A DNA stretch of 25,413 bases from Allomuricauda sp. (GTDB lineage: Bacteria; Bacteroidota; Bacteroidia; Flavobacteriales; Flavobacteriaceae), in the NCBI GenBank assembly GCA_028289745.1, contig JANQOD010000024.1:1-25413 (forward strand), given 5' to 3'. Below are positions 15,325 to 23,084 of the stretch, piece by piece. The first letter of the stretch is position 1. The number at the start of each line of letters is the position of its first letter. The position numbers and the translations under genes were made by a program. Below the pieces are notes generated by a model that ran no database searches, was not told where the DNA came from, and saw nothing but the letters and a program-made list of their open reading frames with translations.

Positions 15325-16713
15325 TTAATTGGTATCGGGCAGCAAAACTTGATTCACTACATGGATGACACCATTATAAGCTTGAACATCGACGGCAATG
15401 ATGCCAATGCCCATATTACCGGCCCCATCAGTGATGTCGCCGATATTATCATCGGTACCGGGCAAGGTGATGGTAAAGGTATCGCCTTCCAAAGTTGCTG
15501 GAGTGGTGGTATCACCATTTTGGGTCAGATCTGTAGAGCGGATGTTGGCCTCTGCAATCACATGGTGTTGCAAAATAGGAATCAAATCTGCCTCGGCCGG
15601 AATTGCACTCAAAGCGGCAAAAGCATCATTGGTAGGAGCAAAAACCGTAAAGGGATCGTCACCATCACCATCTTGAGCGGAAAGCACACCCGCAAAATCA
15701 ACACTTGGGGTCAAGGTCGTCAGTGCATCTACCAAGGTAGAAAAATTAGGGTCAGCTACTGCAAAAGTGACTACCGTTGGCAAATCGATGACCGCATCAA
15801 CGGCATGGATCACACCGTTTGTTGCTACAATGTCGGCAGCGGCAACAGAACTGGCCCCATTTATGGTTACACCATCATCTATGTTGATATACTGACTCAA
15901 GGCATCACCATCTCCATTTGTGGCGGCGGTGGTCACATACATGTTCATCAGTTCATCTGAAAAAGCGGCATCGCCTGAAACAACATGGTATGAAAGAATC
16001 GTTGTCAATTCATTGCCATTCGGATTTGTAAATGATGAAAATGCGGTGTTTACAGGGGCAAAGACGGTAAAACTTGTAGCGGTATCTGAAAGCAAATCGG
16101 TAAAAGTGGTATTGCCACCGTCTGTCAATGCCCCTACTAGAGACGACAGATCTGGATTAGAGACAGCGTGATCTACAATATTGGGAAGCCCTATGACCGC
16201 GTCGATAACATGTACTACACCGTTTGAGGCGGTTACATCTGCCGTGGTAACGTCTGCAACTCCATTGATGTTTACACCCCCGTCGGTGTTGATGAAAAGG
16301 CTCAATGCCCTATCTTCGGCTCCTGCCGTTGATAGACTTGAAACGTAGCCAGTGTTCAGGCTACCAGATGTATTGTTGCCCGAAACCACATGGTTCAGCA
16401 GAACATCTGTCAAAAGATCGGTGGGCACTTCATCCAAAGAAGAAAAATCATTGTCGCTCAAAAAAGTGTTGAAAGCATCATTGGTGGGTGCGAATACCGT
16501 AAAGGGCCCATCACCTTGTAAAGTATTGACCAAGTCTGCCCTGATAAGAGCATCTACCAAAGTAGTTAACTCAGTAGAGCCTACTGCCAAATCAACTATT
16601 GAGGGGTCTGGCGTTATTTGTGGCACATCATTGTCATCGTCATCACTACAGGCCACAATTGCCAGCAGAAGGAGAGCCATAAAAATTTGGGGAAATTTGA
16701 GAATTCTTTTCAT
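15325..16713 (-). CDS. Three-domain fasciclin (FAS1) surface lipoprotein
   Basis: Predicted surface lipoprotein of 462 residues. The lipobox AIVAC (Cys22) is followed by SDDDDND, the acidic surface-export pattern. Three FAS1 domains span roughly residues 35-175, 176-310 and 312-460. Their marks are PFTVFAPTNDAF, SFTVFAPVNTAF and PFTVFAPTNDAF, the YHV/HHV histidine motifs (LNHVVSG, LSYHVVSG, LQHHVIAE), and closing ASNGVVHVIDAV, ATNGVIHAVDAV and YNGVIHVVNQVLLPDTN. Domains here are much less alike than in the six-domain neighbour and rich in Thr/Asp/Asn. The two genes are same-strand paralogues with a terminator between them. Function is probably adhesion or matrix interaction (family inference). 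Its start faces mnmA across a 222-bp divergent region. Confidence 0.92.
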   Translation of the reverse strand: MKRILKFPQIFMALLLLAIVACSDDDDNDVPQITPDPSIVDLAVGSTELTTLVDALIRADLVNTLQGDGPFTVFAPTNDAFNTFLSDNDFSSLDEVPTDLLTDVLLNHVVSGNNTSGSLNTGYVSSLSTAGAEDRALSLFINTDGGVNINGVADVTTADVTASNGVVHVIDAVIGLPNIVDHAVSNPDLSSLVGALTDGGNTTFTDLLSDTATSFTVFAPVNTAFSSFTNPNGNELTTILSYHVVSGDAAFSDELMNMYVTTAATNGDGDALSQYINIDDGVTINGASSVAAADIVATNGVIHAVDAVIDLPTVVTFAVADPNFSTLVDALTTLTPSVDFAGVLSAQDGDGDDPFTVFAPTNDAFAALSAIPAEADLIPILQHHVIAEANIRSTDLTQNGDTTTPATLEGDTFTITLPGTDDNIGDITDGAGNMGIGIIAVDVQAYNGVIHVVNQVLLPDTN

Positions 16714-16792
16714 AGTAACTTTTTTTAGGATTTTAGTTTAACTAATTATATCAAAGATTAAACAAAATGAAATACGTTGCTTTTGCTTAATG

Positions 16793-16834
16793 TTTTTTAT
16801 AAAAAGTTTAACATTTTTTATAAAAAATTGAACA
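16793..16834. repeat. Two-copy 21-nt tandem repeat in a divergent promoter region
   Basis: Units 16793-16813 and 16814-16834 are each T6-ATA5 followed by a GTTTAACA- or ATTGAACA-like end and differ at only two positions (14 and 17). Each unit contains the near-palindrome TTTTTTATAAAAA. A period of 21 bp is two helical turns, so both copies face the same side of DNA. It could be a regulator site, an UP-like A-tract or a slippage product. Confidence 0.8.
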
Positions 16835-16907
16835 TTTTCTGATCTAGAAGTTGTGATAGGCCGTTTTGGCCGTATTGGGGTGACATGGTTAGGGGTGAAC
16901 TATTTTG

Positions 16908-16915
16908 TAATTTTG
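16908..16915 (+). promoter_or_regulatory. Likely mnmA -7 box
   Basis: TAATTTTG is a perfect TAnnTTTG match lying 20 nt before ATG 16936, giving a leader of roughly 14 nt. No good -33 TTTG is found at the normal distance. Confidence 0.5.
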
Positions 16916-16935
16916 TATGCACAAAGTGTACAGGG

Positions 16936-18126
16936 ATGAAAAAAGTAGTGGTCGGACTTTCAGGAGGTGTCGACTCAAGTGTTGCGGCTTTTCTATTGAA
17001 GCAACAGGGTTATGACGTTATAGGTCTCTTCATGAAGAATTGGCACGACGATTCTGTGACCATTTCTGATGAATGTCCGTGGCTTGAAGACAGCAATGAT
17101 GCCTTGATAGTTGCTGAGAAATTGGGCATTCCGTTTCAGACGGTTGATTTGAGCGCTGAGTACAAAGAGCGTATTGTTGATTATATGTTCAACGAGTATG
17201 AACAGGGTCGAACCCCTAATCCCGATGTGCTTTGCAATCGTGAGATCAAGTTTGACGTATTTATGAAAATCGCCCTTCAATTGGGTGCTGACTATGTGGC
17301 CACCGGCCATTATTGTCGCAAGGGAATGATTCAAAATGAGAATGGTTCGATAGCCTACCAACTTTTGACCGGTGTCGATACCAACAAAGACCAATCGTAT
17401 TTTCTATGTCAATTATCACAAGAACAGTTGGCAAAGACCCTTTTTCCGATTGGCGAATTGACCAAACCAGAGGTGCGACAAATAGCAGCTGCGAACAATC
17501 TGGTCACCGCTGATAAAAAAGACTCTCAAGGGCTTTGCTTTATCGGAAAAGTTCGCCTGCCCGATTTTTTGCAGCAGAAGTTGAAACCCAAAAAGGGAAT
17601 CATTGTCGAGGTACCCAGAGACGCCAGGCATTATCAAAATGGGAGGGAAGCTTTTGCCAACAAAGAAGAAGAATTGGTGCACCATGCACAAAAACCTATA
17701 TATTCCTTAAATGATGGGCTAGTGGTCGGTGAACACCAAGGGGCACATTTTTTTACTATTGGCCAACGCAAGGGGCTTGATGTCGGCGGTACCAAAGAAC
17801 CCCTGTTCGTCATTGAAACCGATGTCGATGAAAACATCATCTATACGGGGCAGGGCAAGACCCACCCCGGTCTTTTCCGCCGTACTCTTTTTGTAAAAGA
17901 TGATGAACTACATTGGGTGCGACCAAAATTGGCCCTTAAGATAGATGGTAGTATGAAAGTCATGGCCCGCATACGCTATCGACAGCCTTTACAGAAAGCA
18001 ACACTACATAAAGTTGAAGGTGGACTCTATGTTGATTTTGATGAAAAGCAGTCAGCCATTACCGAGGGCCAATTCGTTGCTTGGTATACCGATGATGAGT
18101 TGATTGGTTCGGGAGTGATATCTTAG
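16936..18126 (+). CDS. mnmA: tRNA-specific 2-thiouridylase MnmA
   Basis: Thiolates U34 of tRNA Lys, Glu and Gln, using ATP to activate the uridine. The PP-loop GLSGGVDSS opens the protein (residues 7-15). The two catalytic cysteines are present: Cys100 in NPDVLCNREIKF and Cys201 in DSQGLCFIGKVRLPDFL. GADYVATGHYCR and the C-terminal barrel with TIGQRKGLDVGGTKEPLFV and YTGQGKTHPGLF are also typical. 396 residues from ATG 16936, whose MKKVVVGLSGG start fits homologues; a GTG at 16885 would add 17 residues and overlap the -7 box. Normal length and no missing key residue. It is followed after 4 nt by the flavoenzyme gene. Confidence 0.97.
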   Translation: MKKVVVGLSGGVDSSVAAFLLKQQGYDVIGLFMKNWHDDSVTISDECPWLEDSNDALIVAEKLGIPFQTVDLSAEYKERIVDYMFNEYEQGRTPNPDVLCNREIKFDVFMKIALQLGADYVATGHYCRKGMIQNENGSIAYQLLTGVDTNKDQSYFLCQLSQEQLAKTLFPIGELTKPEVRQIAAANNLVTADKKDSQGLCFIGKVRLPDFLQQKLKPKKGIIVEVPRDARHYQNGREAFANKEEELVHHAQKPIYSLNDGLVVGEHQGAHFFTIGQRKGLDVGGTKEPLFVIETDVDENIIYTGQGKTHPGLFRRTLFVKDDELHWVRPKLALKIDGSMKVMARIRYRQPLQKATLHKVEGGLYVDFDEKQSAITEGQFVAWYTDDELIGSGVIS

Positions 18127-18130
18127 CAGT

Positions 18131-19093
18131 ATGCAAAATAAGATTACAAAACTTTTCAATATTCAATACCCTATTGTACAGGCAGGTATGGTGTGGGCCA
18201 GCGGCTGGCGATTAGCTTCTGCGGTTGCCAATGCCGGAGGGCTCGGACTTTTAGGAGCAGGAAGTATGTACCCCGAAGTTTTGCTTGAACACATTCAAAA
18301 GTGTAAAAAGGCCACGGATAAGCCATTTGGAGTCAACGTGCCCATGTTGTATCCTGATATCGATAGGTTGATGCAGATCATTGTTGACAGTAGGGTCAAA
18401 ATTGTGTTCACCTCTGCGGGAAATCCCAAAACCTGGACCTCTTTCTTGAAGAAGAAAAGCATTACGGTGGTGCATGTGGTCAGCAGTGTCAAATTTGCCC
18501 TAAAGGCCCAGGAAGCCGGTGTTGATGCCGTAGTGGCCGAAGGCTTTGAAGCAGGTGGCCACAATGGGCGTGATGAGACAACCACCATGGTGCTGATTCC
18601 GGCGGTCAAAGAAAAGATCAATATTCCTTTGATAGCGGCCGGAGGCATAGCTACAGGTCATCAGATGTTGGCCGCTATGGTACTTGGGGCCAATGGTGTG
18701 CAAATTGGCAGTCGTTTTGTGGCCAGTGAAGAAGCTTCATCACATCCCCTGTTCAAAAATGAAGTGATCAAGGCCAAAGAGGGCGATACCCAGCTGACAC
18801 TTAAAGAGCTTGCTCCCGTAAGATTGTTGAAAAACAAATTTTATGGAGATGTACAACAGGCCTATGCCAAGGGAGCAACGGTTGAAGAGTTGAAAACGCT
18901 TTTAGGCCGTGCGCGTGCCAAGAAAGGTATGTTTGAAGGGGATCTTGAGGAAGGCGAACTCGAAATCGGGCAAGTCGCTGCATTGATTCATGAGGTGAAG
19001 CCCGCTGCCCATATTCTCCATCAGATAATCACCGAATTTGAAATGGCAAGGCAAGAAGTGGCAGGGTACAAAAGTCCAAACCAATTCATATAG
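18131..19093 (+). CDS. Nitronate monooxygenase / FabK-like FMN enzyme
   Basis: FMN-dependent TIM-barrel enzyme of the nitronate monooxygenase (2-nitropropane dioxygenase) family, which also contains the enoyl-ACP reductase FabK. Visible marks: YPIVQAGMVWASGWRLASAVANAGGLGLLGAGSM near the N-terminus, KPFGVNVPML, VVAEGFEAGGHNGRDE with His144, the phosphate-binding IPLIAAGGIATGHQM, and GANGVQIGSRFVASEEAS. The His in EGxEAGGHxG is the catalytic His position in both subgroups, so motif reading does not separate a nitronate oxidase from a FabK reductase. 320 residues, normal. It starts 4 nt after mnmA and is very probably co-transcribed with it, although the two reactions are not obviously related. 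Confidence 0.88.
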   Translation: MQNKITKLFNIQYPIVQAGMVWASGWRLASAVANAGGLGLLGAGSMYPEVLLEHIQKCKKATDKPFGVNVPMLYPDIDRLMQIIVDSRVKIVFTSAGNPKTWTSFLKKKSITVVHVVSSVKFALKAQEAGVDAVVAEGFEAGGHNGRDETTTMVLIPAVKEKINIPLIAAGGIATGHQMLAAMVLGANGVQIGSRFVASEEASSHPLFKNEVIKAKEGDTQLTLKELAPVRLLKNKFYGDVQQAYAKGATVEELKTLLGRARAKKGMFEGDLEEGELEIGQVAALIHEVKPAAHILHQIITEFEMARQEVAGYKSPNQFI

Positions 19094-19131
19094 ATGGTCA
19101 GATCAAGTCTTGAACATCATATGCAAAGAGT

Positions 19132-21162
19132 CTATTCTTCTTCAGAACCATCGGCACTATCGTTTTCACTATCTACCTCTTTGCTCAACTTATTTTCCAT
19201 CACATTGAGCTTTTTCAACTTGGCATTCCAAGTCGATAGGGTCTCTTTGTGCCGTTCTATGTTTTTGACCACCTCTTGTACCAAGGGGTTATTTTCTGTG
19301 GCGCCACTAAAGAATTGAAGGTTGTTCTCAAGTTGCCGAATCTCATTTTTGGCATCGTTTATCTTGCGCTTTATGAAAGTACGTTCGTTGGCTATGGCCC
19401 TATCGCTGTCGGCACGGGCCAATTGCTGTATTTTGTTGCCATACTTCATCAATTCGGCCTCTTGCCTACCAACCCCTAATTTTTTTAAGAGGGCATCAAT
19501 GATTTTGTTGAACTTGCCGTTGATGTGTTTTTTGCTGTAGGGTATGCGACCATAGCCTTTCCATTCCTCAACGAAGTCTTTGACGGTCTGCAAATCTTTT
19601 TCCTTGTCTTCGCCAAGGGTAAAATCTTTTAGCCGATTTAAACAACCGTTCTTTTTCTCATAGTTTTCATACTCTACCTTATGGGCGGCATTGCGCCGAG
19701 AGTGCAAACGGTCAAAATAATGGTTGCAGGCTTCTTTGAACTCGTTCCATATTTTGTCAGAGTACTTTCGGGGTACATGGCCGATTTTTTTCCACTCTAA
19801 TTGGATCCTTTTCATTTCAGGAGTGGTCGATTCAAAGTCTTCACTATCTTTTAAAGAAACGGCCAATGCCAAGAGTGCCTTTTTTTTCTCGAGGTTTTCG
19901 TGCTGGCCCTTCTTGAGGTCTTTGTAGAACTGGTTCTTTTTTCGGTTAAAGGCGCGAACGGCTTCTTTGAAGGCGGTCCAAGTGGCATTACTACTTTTTT
20001 GCGGTACTTTGCCTGCTTTGAAAAAAGCGTCACGTAGCCCTTCTATCTCTTTTATCTGCTGCTGTATCGCTCTGTGGCTGTCCGCTACATTTTCACTCAA
20101 TGCGGTTATGGAAGCGATAAGTTCATTTTTTGTTTCAAGGTTTTTCTCAAACTGCTTTTCCAACTCTTTGTTGAACTCTTGCCTTCGCTGGTGGAGTGCC
20201 TTTGTGGCATTGCTAAAACGTTCCCAGACTTCTTCACGGTGTTCTTTGGCCACTGGCCCAATATCTTCTTTCCAGATTTTGTGCAGCGTTTGCAATTCTC
20301 GAAAGGCCTTGCCTAGATCGGTCTCTGTGAGTAGTGCTTCGGCACGCTCGACCAACTTTTGCTTTTCTTCAAGGTTGTGCCTGAAATCGAGATCGCGCAG
20401 TTCGCGGTTCAGGTGCAGAAAATCGTAGAATATTTCGGTATGGTGATGATAGGTTCGCCATACATCATTATAGTTAGTTCGCGGTATGGGCCCCACATTG
20501 CGCCACTGTTCTTGCAGTTCTTTGAAGTTTTTGTAGGTAGTGTTCATGTCTTCTTCGACATTCACAAGACCTTTGAGCTTTTCGATGATGGCCAATCGTT
20601 TATCTAGGTTCTCTTTTAGGGTCTTTTCGAGATTTTTATAGTAGTGGTCCCTTTTTTCACGGTATTCGCCGTAAACCTCATTGAACTGTCTTTTGGTGAC
20701 CGAATTGTACCTGAAATCAATTTCATTGCCACCATTGGCGACGAATTCTTCCTTTTTGTGCTCGATAAACTCTTGGTACTTTTGGTCAAACTCGTACTTG
20801 ATGGAGTTGACATGCTTGTTGATGGCCTGAACCTTTTCGTTCCTTACCAGTCGTTGTAATTCACCGACCAGGTTCTCCATTGGCATGGAATGGTAATCCA
20901 AGAAAGGAATGTGGTGCCTTTTTTCGTTTTCTTTGTCTTCGGCATCTTCGGCGTTCTCCTCATCGATTTCCTCTTGAACGTCCTTATCTTTTTCGCTCTC
21001 TTCAGCTGTAGGGGCCATTTCGGTTTCTTGGTCTCCCGATTGGTCAGTTTTTTTTTCTTCTACCAATGGGTCAAGGGCCTTTTTTTCTGAATCTTTCGGT
21101 TCGTTTTCTTTATGTTCTTGCTCCCCTGCAGCATCTTGCAGTTTGTGATCTTTCTCCTCCAT
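19132..21162 (-). CDS. DUF349 repeat protein
   Basis: Cytoplasmic, highly charged helical protein of 676 residues with no known biochemical function. Residues 1-85 are a low-complexity acidic segment (E/D/K rich). From about 100 it is all alpha, with about five DUF349 repeats (approximately 185-255, 262-335, 340-412, 420-490, 495-560). Each shows the family signature: LQxxWxxxGPVPRxxxxxxWxxFxxAxxxFxxRxxxF. Examples are LQEQWRNVGPIPRTNYNDVW, LHKIWKEDIGPVAKEHREEVW and IQLEWKKIGHVPRKYSDKIW. The C-terminal segment is coiled coil followed by an acidic tail (SENDSADGSEEE). The start is ATG 21162. A -7 box 72 nt upstream suggests its own promoter besides read-through from aroE. The 3' end faces the flavoenzyme gene with only 38 bp between. 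Confidence 0.88.
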   Translation of the reverse strand: MEEKDHKLQDAAGEQEHKENEPKDSEKKALDPLVEEKKTDQSGDQETEMAPTAEESEKDKDVQEEIDEENAEDAEDKENEKRHHIPFLDYHSMPMENLVGELQRLVRNEKVQAINKHVNSIKYEFDQKYQEFIEHKKEEFVANGGNEIDFRYNSVTKRQFNEVYGEYREKRDHYYKNLEKTLKENLDKRLAIIEKLKGLVNVEEDMNTTYKNFKELQEQWRNVGPIPRTNYNDVWRTYHHHTEIFYDFLHLNRELRDLDFRHNLEEKQKLVERAEALLTETDLGKAFRELQTLHKIWKEDIGPVAKEHREEVWERFSNATKALHQRRQEFNKELEKQFEKNLETKNELIASITALSENVADSHRAIQQQIKEIEGLRDAFFKAGKVPQKSSNATWTAFKEAVRAFNRKKNQFYKDLKKGQHENLEKKKALLALAVSLKDSEDFESTTPEMKRIQLEWKKIGHVPRKYSDKIWNEFKEACNHYFDRLHSRRNAAHKVEYENYEKKNGCLNRLKDFTLGEDKEKDLQTVKDFVEEWKGYGRIPYSKKHINGKFNKIIDALLKKLGVGRQEAELMKYGNKIQQLARADSDRAIANERTFIKRKINDAKNEIRQLENNLQFFSGATENNPLVQEVVKNIERHKETLSTWNAKLKKLNVMENKLSKEVDSENDSADGSEEE

Positions 21163-21233
21163 CTTTTTGCTATTTATCGTTTGTGATAGATGGCGCTTTG
21201 CTACTACAAGTTACTAACTAAAAGCAGCATTGG

Positions 21234-21241
21234 CAAAAATA
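21234..21241 (-). promoter_or_regulatory. Likely DUF349 gene -7 box
   Basis: Read on the - strand this is TATTTTTG followed by CC, a perfect TAnnTTTG match in the 163-bp space between aroE and the DUF349 gene, giving a leader of about 65 nt. No clear -33 TTTG is seen. Confidence 0.5.
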
Positions 21242-21325
21242 CGGAAACTTCTTTTGCCACGCTTTGGCAGAACAGTATTTCGATGAAAGGGTTTACTGGA
21301 AGAAATATTGGATTCGCTGCACTTT

Positions 21326-22075
21326 TTAAGCGCTCCAAATTTCCCAAGCCTTTTCAGCCTGGAGTTGCAACATTTCAAGTCCGTTTTTGATGGTAGCTTT
21401 CTTTTTTTCCCCTTCCATCAGGAAAGCTGTTTTTGCGGGATTGTAGATCAGGTCGTACAACAAGTGTTTTTTGGTCAGATGGGCGTAGGGAATCGCAGGG
21501 CTTTTGCTAGTGTTGGGATGCGTGCCCAGCGGTGTACAATTGACGATGATCTTATGGTTTTTGATTATCTGTGCGTTCAGTTCTTCGTAAGTATGTGTCT
21601 GGTCGCTCTTGGTTCTTGACACATATTGCGAAGTGATGTTCAGTTTGTCCAAAACATACGCTACTGCCTTTGAGGCCCCGCCCGTACCTAGAATAAGGGC
21701 GTTGGAATGATATTTTTTCAACAGGGGCCTTAGCGAATTCTCAAACCCATGGGCATCGGTATTGTGGCCGATCAGCCCCTCTTTTGAAAACTCGATGGTG
21801 TTCACCGCACCGATTCTTTGGGCGGTTTCGCTCAAACCGTTGAGAAAGGGAATCACCGCTTCCTTATAGGGAATGGTCACGTTCAGCCCTGCCAATTTAT
21901 GGTTTTGGATCAAGTCTTTGAAGTCTGAAATCTGTGGTAGGTCAAAATTGGAATAGCTATGATCTGAAAGACCCAGTTTCTCGAACTTCTCTTCGAAATA
22001 TCCTTTTGAAAAAGAGTAAGCGATGTTTTTACCGACCAGCCCGTACCTTTTTTCTTTCTTTTCTGTTTTTTCCAT
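21326..22075 (-). CDS. aroE: Shikimate dehydrogenase
   Basis: Reduces 3-dehydroshikimate to shikimate with NADPH in aromatic amino-acid synthesis. 249 residues from ATG 22075. Substrate-binding Ser21 and Ser23 lie in GKNIAYSFSKGYF, the catalytic Lys71 in NVTIPYKEAVIP, Asn92 in GAVNTIEF, and catalytic Asp107 in GHNTDAHGF. The NADP loop is LGTGGASKAV (129-138), followed by VSRTKSD at the end of the second strand. The C-terminal KNGLEMLQLQAEKAWEIW is standard. An in-frame TTG at 22099 gives an atypical N-terminus and is rejected. The first 47 nt overlap the end of the upstream DUF368 gene in another frame, so translation is probably coupled. Confidence 0.96.
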   Translation of the reverse strand: MEKTEKKEKRYGLVGKNIAYSFSKGYFEEKFEKLGLSDHSYSNFDLPQISDFKDLIQNHKLAGLNVTIPYKEAVIPFLNGLSETAQRIGAVNTIEFSKEGLIGHNTDAHGFENSLRPLLKKYHSNALILGTGGASKAVAYVLDKLNITSQYVSRTKSDQTHTYEELNAQIIKNHKIIVNCTPLGTHPNTSKSPAIPYAHLTKKHLLYDLIYNPAKTAFLMEGEKKKATIKNGLEMLQLQAEKAWEIWSA

Positions 22076-23066
22076 ACCAATCCAATGCCAAGAGTACAAA
22101 GATGCCGAATATTACAAAAAATATAGCGCCCCAGGTTTCCATGATTGTCCAATCGGGCCAGTACCGTTGGTAGTTTGTGATAATCTTATCTCCATTTGAA
22201 TCTAGAAAATAGTTGCCCAAACCATCGGTTTTATAAAGGGTGCGTTTCCATGGCCAGAGCACACCGAGCGATCCTGTGATGAACCCGATAATGACCGCAG
22301 TGGTGATTTCATGGTACCTTTTCAACACATAGCCCAAAAGGTGTGAAAGGGTGACCAGCCCTGTGGCCGAACCCAATGTAAAGATGGCCAGTATTTTTAG
22401 GGTCTCCATTCGTTGGGCATTGTTCCAAAAACCAAAATCGCCCCGAAACACTTCAGCCATGGTATCATATAGGGCATTGACGGAGTCGACCAATAATAGC
22501 ACATAGTTTCCTAAAAGGATCAAAATAAAAGATCCCGATAAGCCGGGCAGGGTCATGCCCGAGACGCTTATGATACCGCAGAAAAAGATGAACAATAAAT
22601 TGTCGTTTTCTTTGGCAGGACTCAAAAAACTGATGGAAAGTCCTATTAAAAGACCTATGATACCAGCGGGAATGGTCTTTTTGTTCCAGTGGTTATAATC
22701 TTTTGAGATGTAATAGATGGAGCCCAGGATCATGCCAAAAAAGGCCGCCCAGACAAAAAGCTCTTTTTTGTCCAAAAAATAGTCCAACAAACGAGAGACA
22801 CTGAAATAGCTCACTAACATACCCGTGATGAGCAGCACTAAAAATGTGGCATTGGTGTAGCGCAAAAAACTCTTGAAGCGCCCGTTGAACAATAATTTGA
22901 AGGCTTTTAGATTGATTTTTTGCAGTGAGTAGATAAATTCTTCGTAAAATCCACCGACAAAGGCCACAATGCCTCCAGAAACACCGGGCACCTTGTTGGC
23001 GGCACCCATGAAGAGGCCTTTTATGACCAAAAAGAATTTATCCCAAAATGTTCTTGGCTGATGCAT
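22029..23066 (-). CDS. DUF368 membrane protein (PopT-type undecaprenyl-phosphate transporter), copy 2
   Basis: Integral inner-membrane protein of 345 residues with about eight or more hydrophobic helices. Family marks are the two related half motifs: GAANKVPGVSGGIVAFVGGFYEEFI near the N-terminus and MTLPGLSGSFILILLGNY near residue 175. Characterised DUF368 proteins (PopT) recycle the C55 lipid carrier undecaprenyl phosphate across the membrane; assignment here is by family. Compared with the tandem upstream copy it has an extra hydrophilic loop near residues 280-310 (LGNYFLDSNGDKIITNYQRYWPDW) and a basic C-terminus. It starts 18 bp after the copy-1 stop, and its last 47 nt overlap aroE. Confidence 0.9.
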   Translation of the reverse strand: MHQPRTFWDKFFLVIKGLFMGAANKVPGVSGGIVAFVGGFYEEFIYSLQKINLKAFKLLFNGRFKSFLRYTNATFLVLLITGMLVSYFSVSRLLDYFLDKKELFVWAAFFGMILGSIYYISKDYNHWNKKTIPAGIIGLLIGLSISFLSPAKENDNLLFIFFCGIISVSGMTLPGLSGSFILILLGNYVLLLVDSVNALYDTMAEVFRGDFGFWNNAQRMETLKILAIFTLGSATGLVTLSHLLGYVLKRYHEITTAVIIGFITGSLGVLWPWKRTLYKTDGLGNYFLDSNGDKIITNYQRYWPDWTIMETWGAIFFVIFGIFVLLALDWYGKNRKERKKVRAGR

Positions 23067-23084
23067 TGACCGTAGGTTTTTCCC

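Noticed and set aside
15349..15960. 203-codon + strand frame inside the three-domain FAS1 gene
   Set aside because: Antisense to well-defined FAS1 domains; no family motif in the predicted protein.
12219..16713. CRISPR-like or satellite repeat suggested by the regular period
   Set aside because: The period is about 480 bp and stays in frame; it is explained by repeated FAS1 domains.
21245..21275. Hairpin TGCCA/TGGCA between aroE and the DUF349 gene
   Set aside because: Only 5 bp with no T-run on either strand; not a credible terminator or switch.
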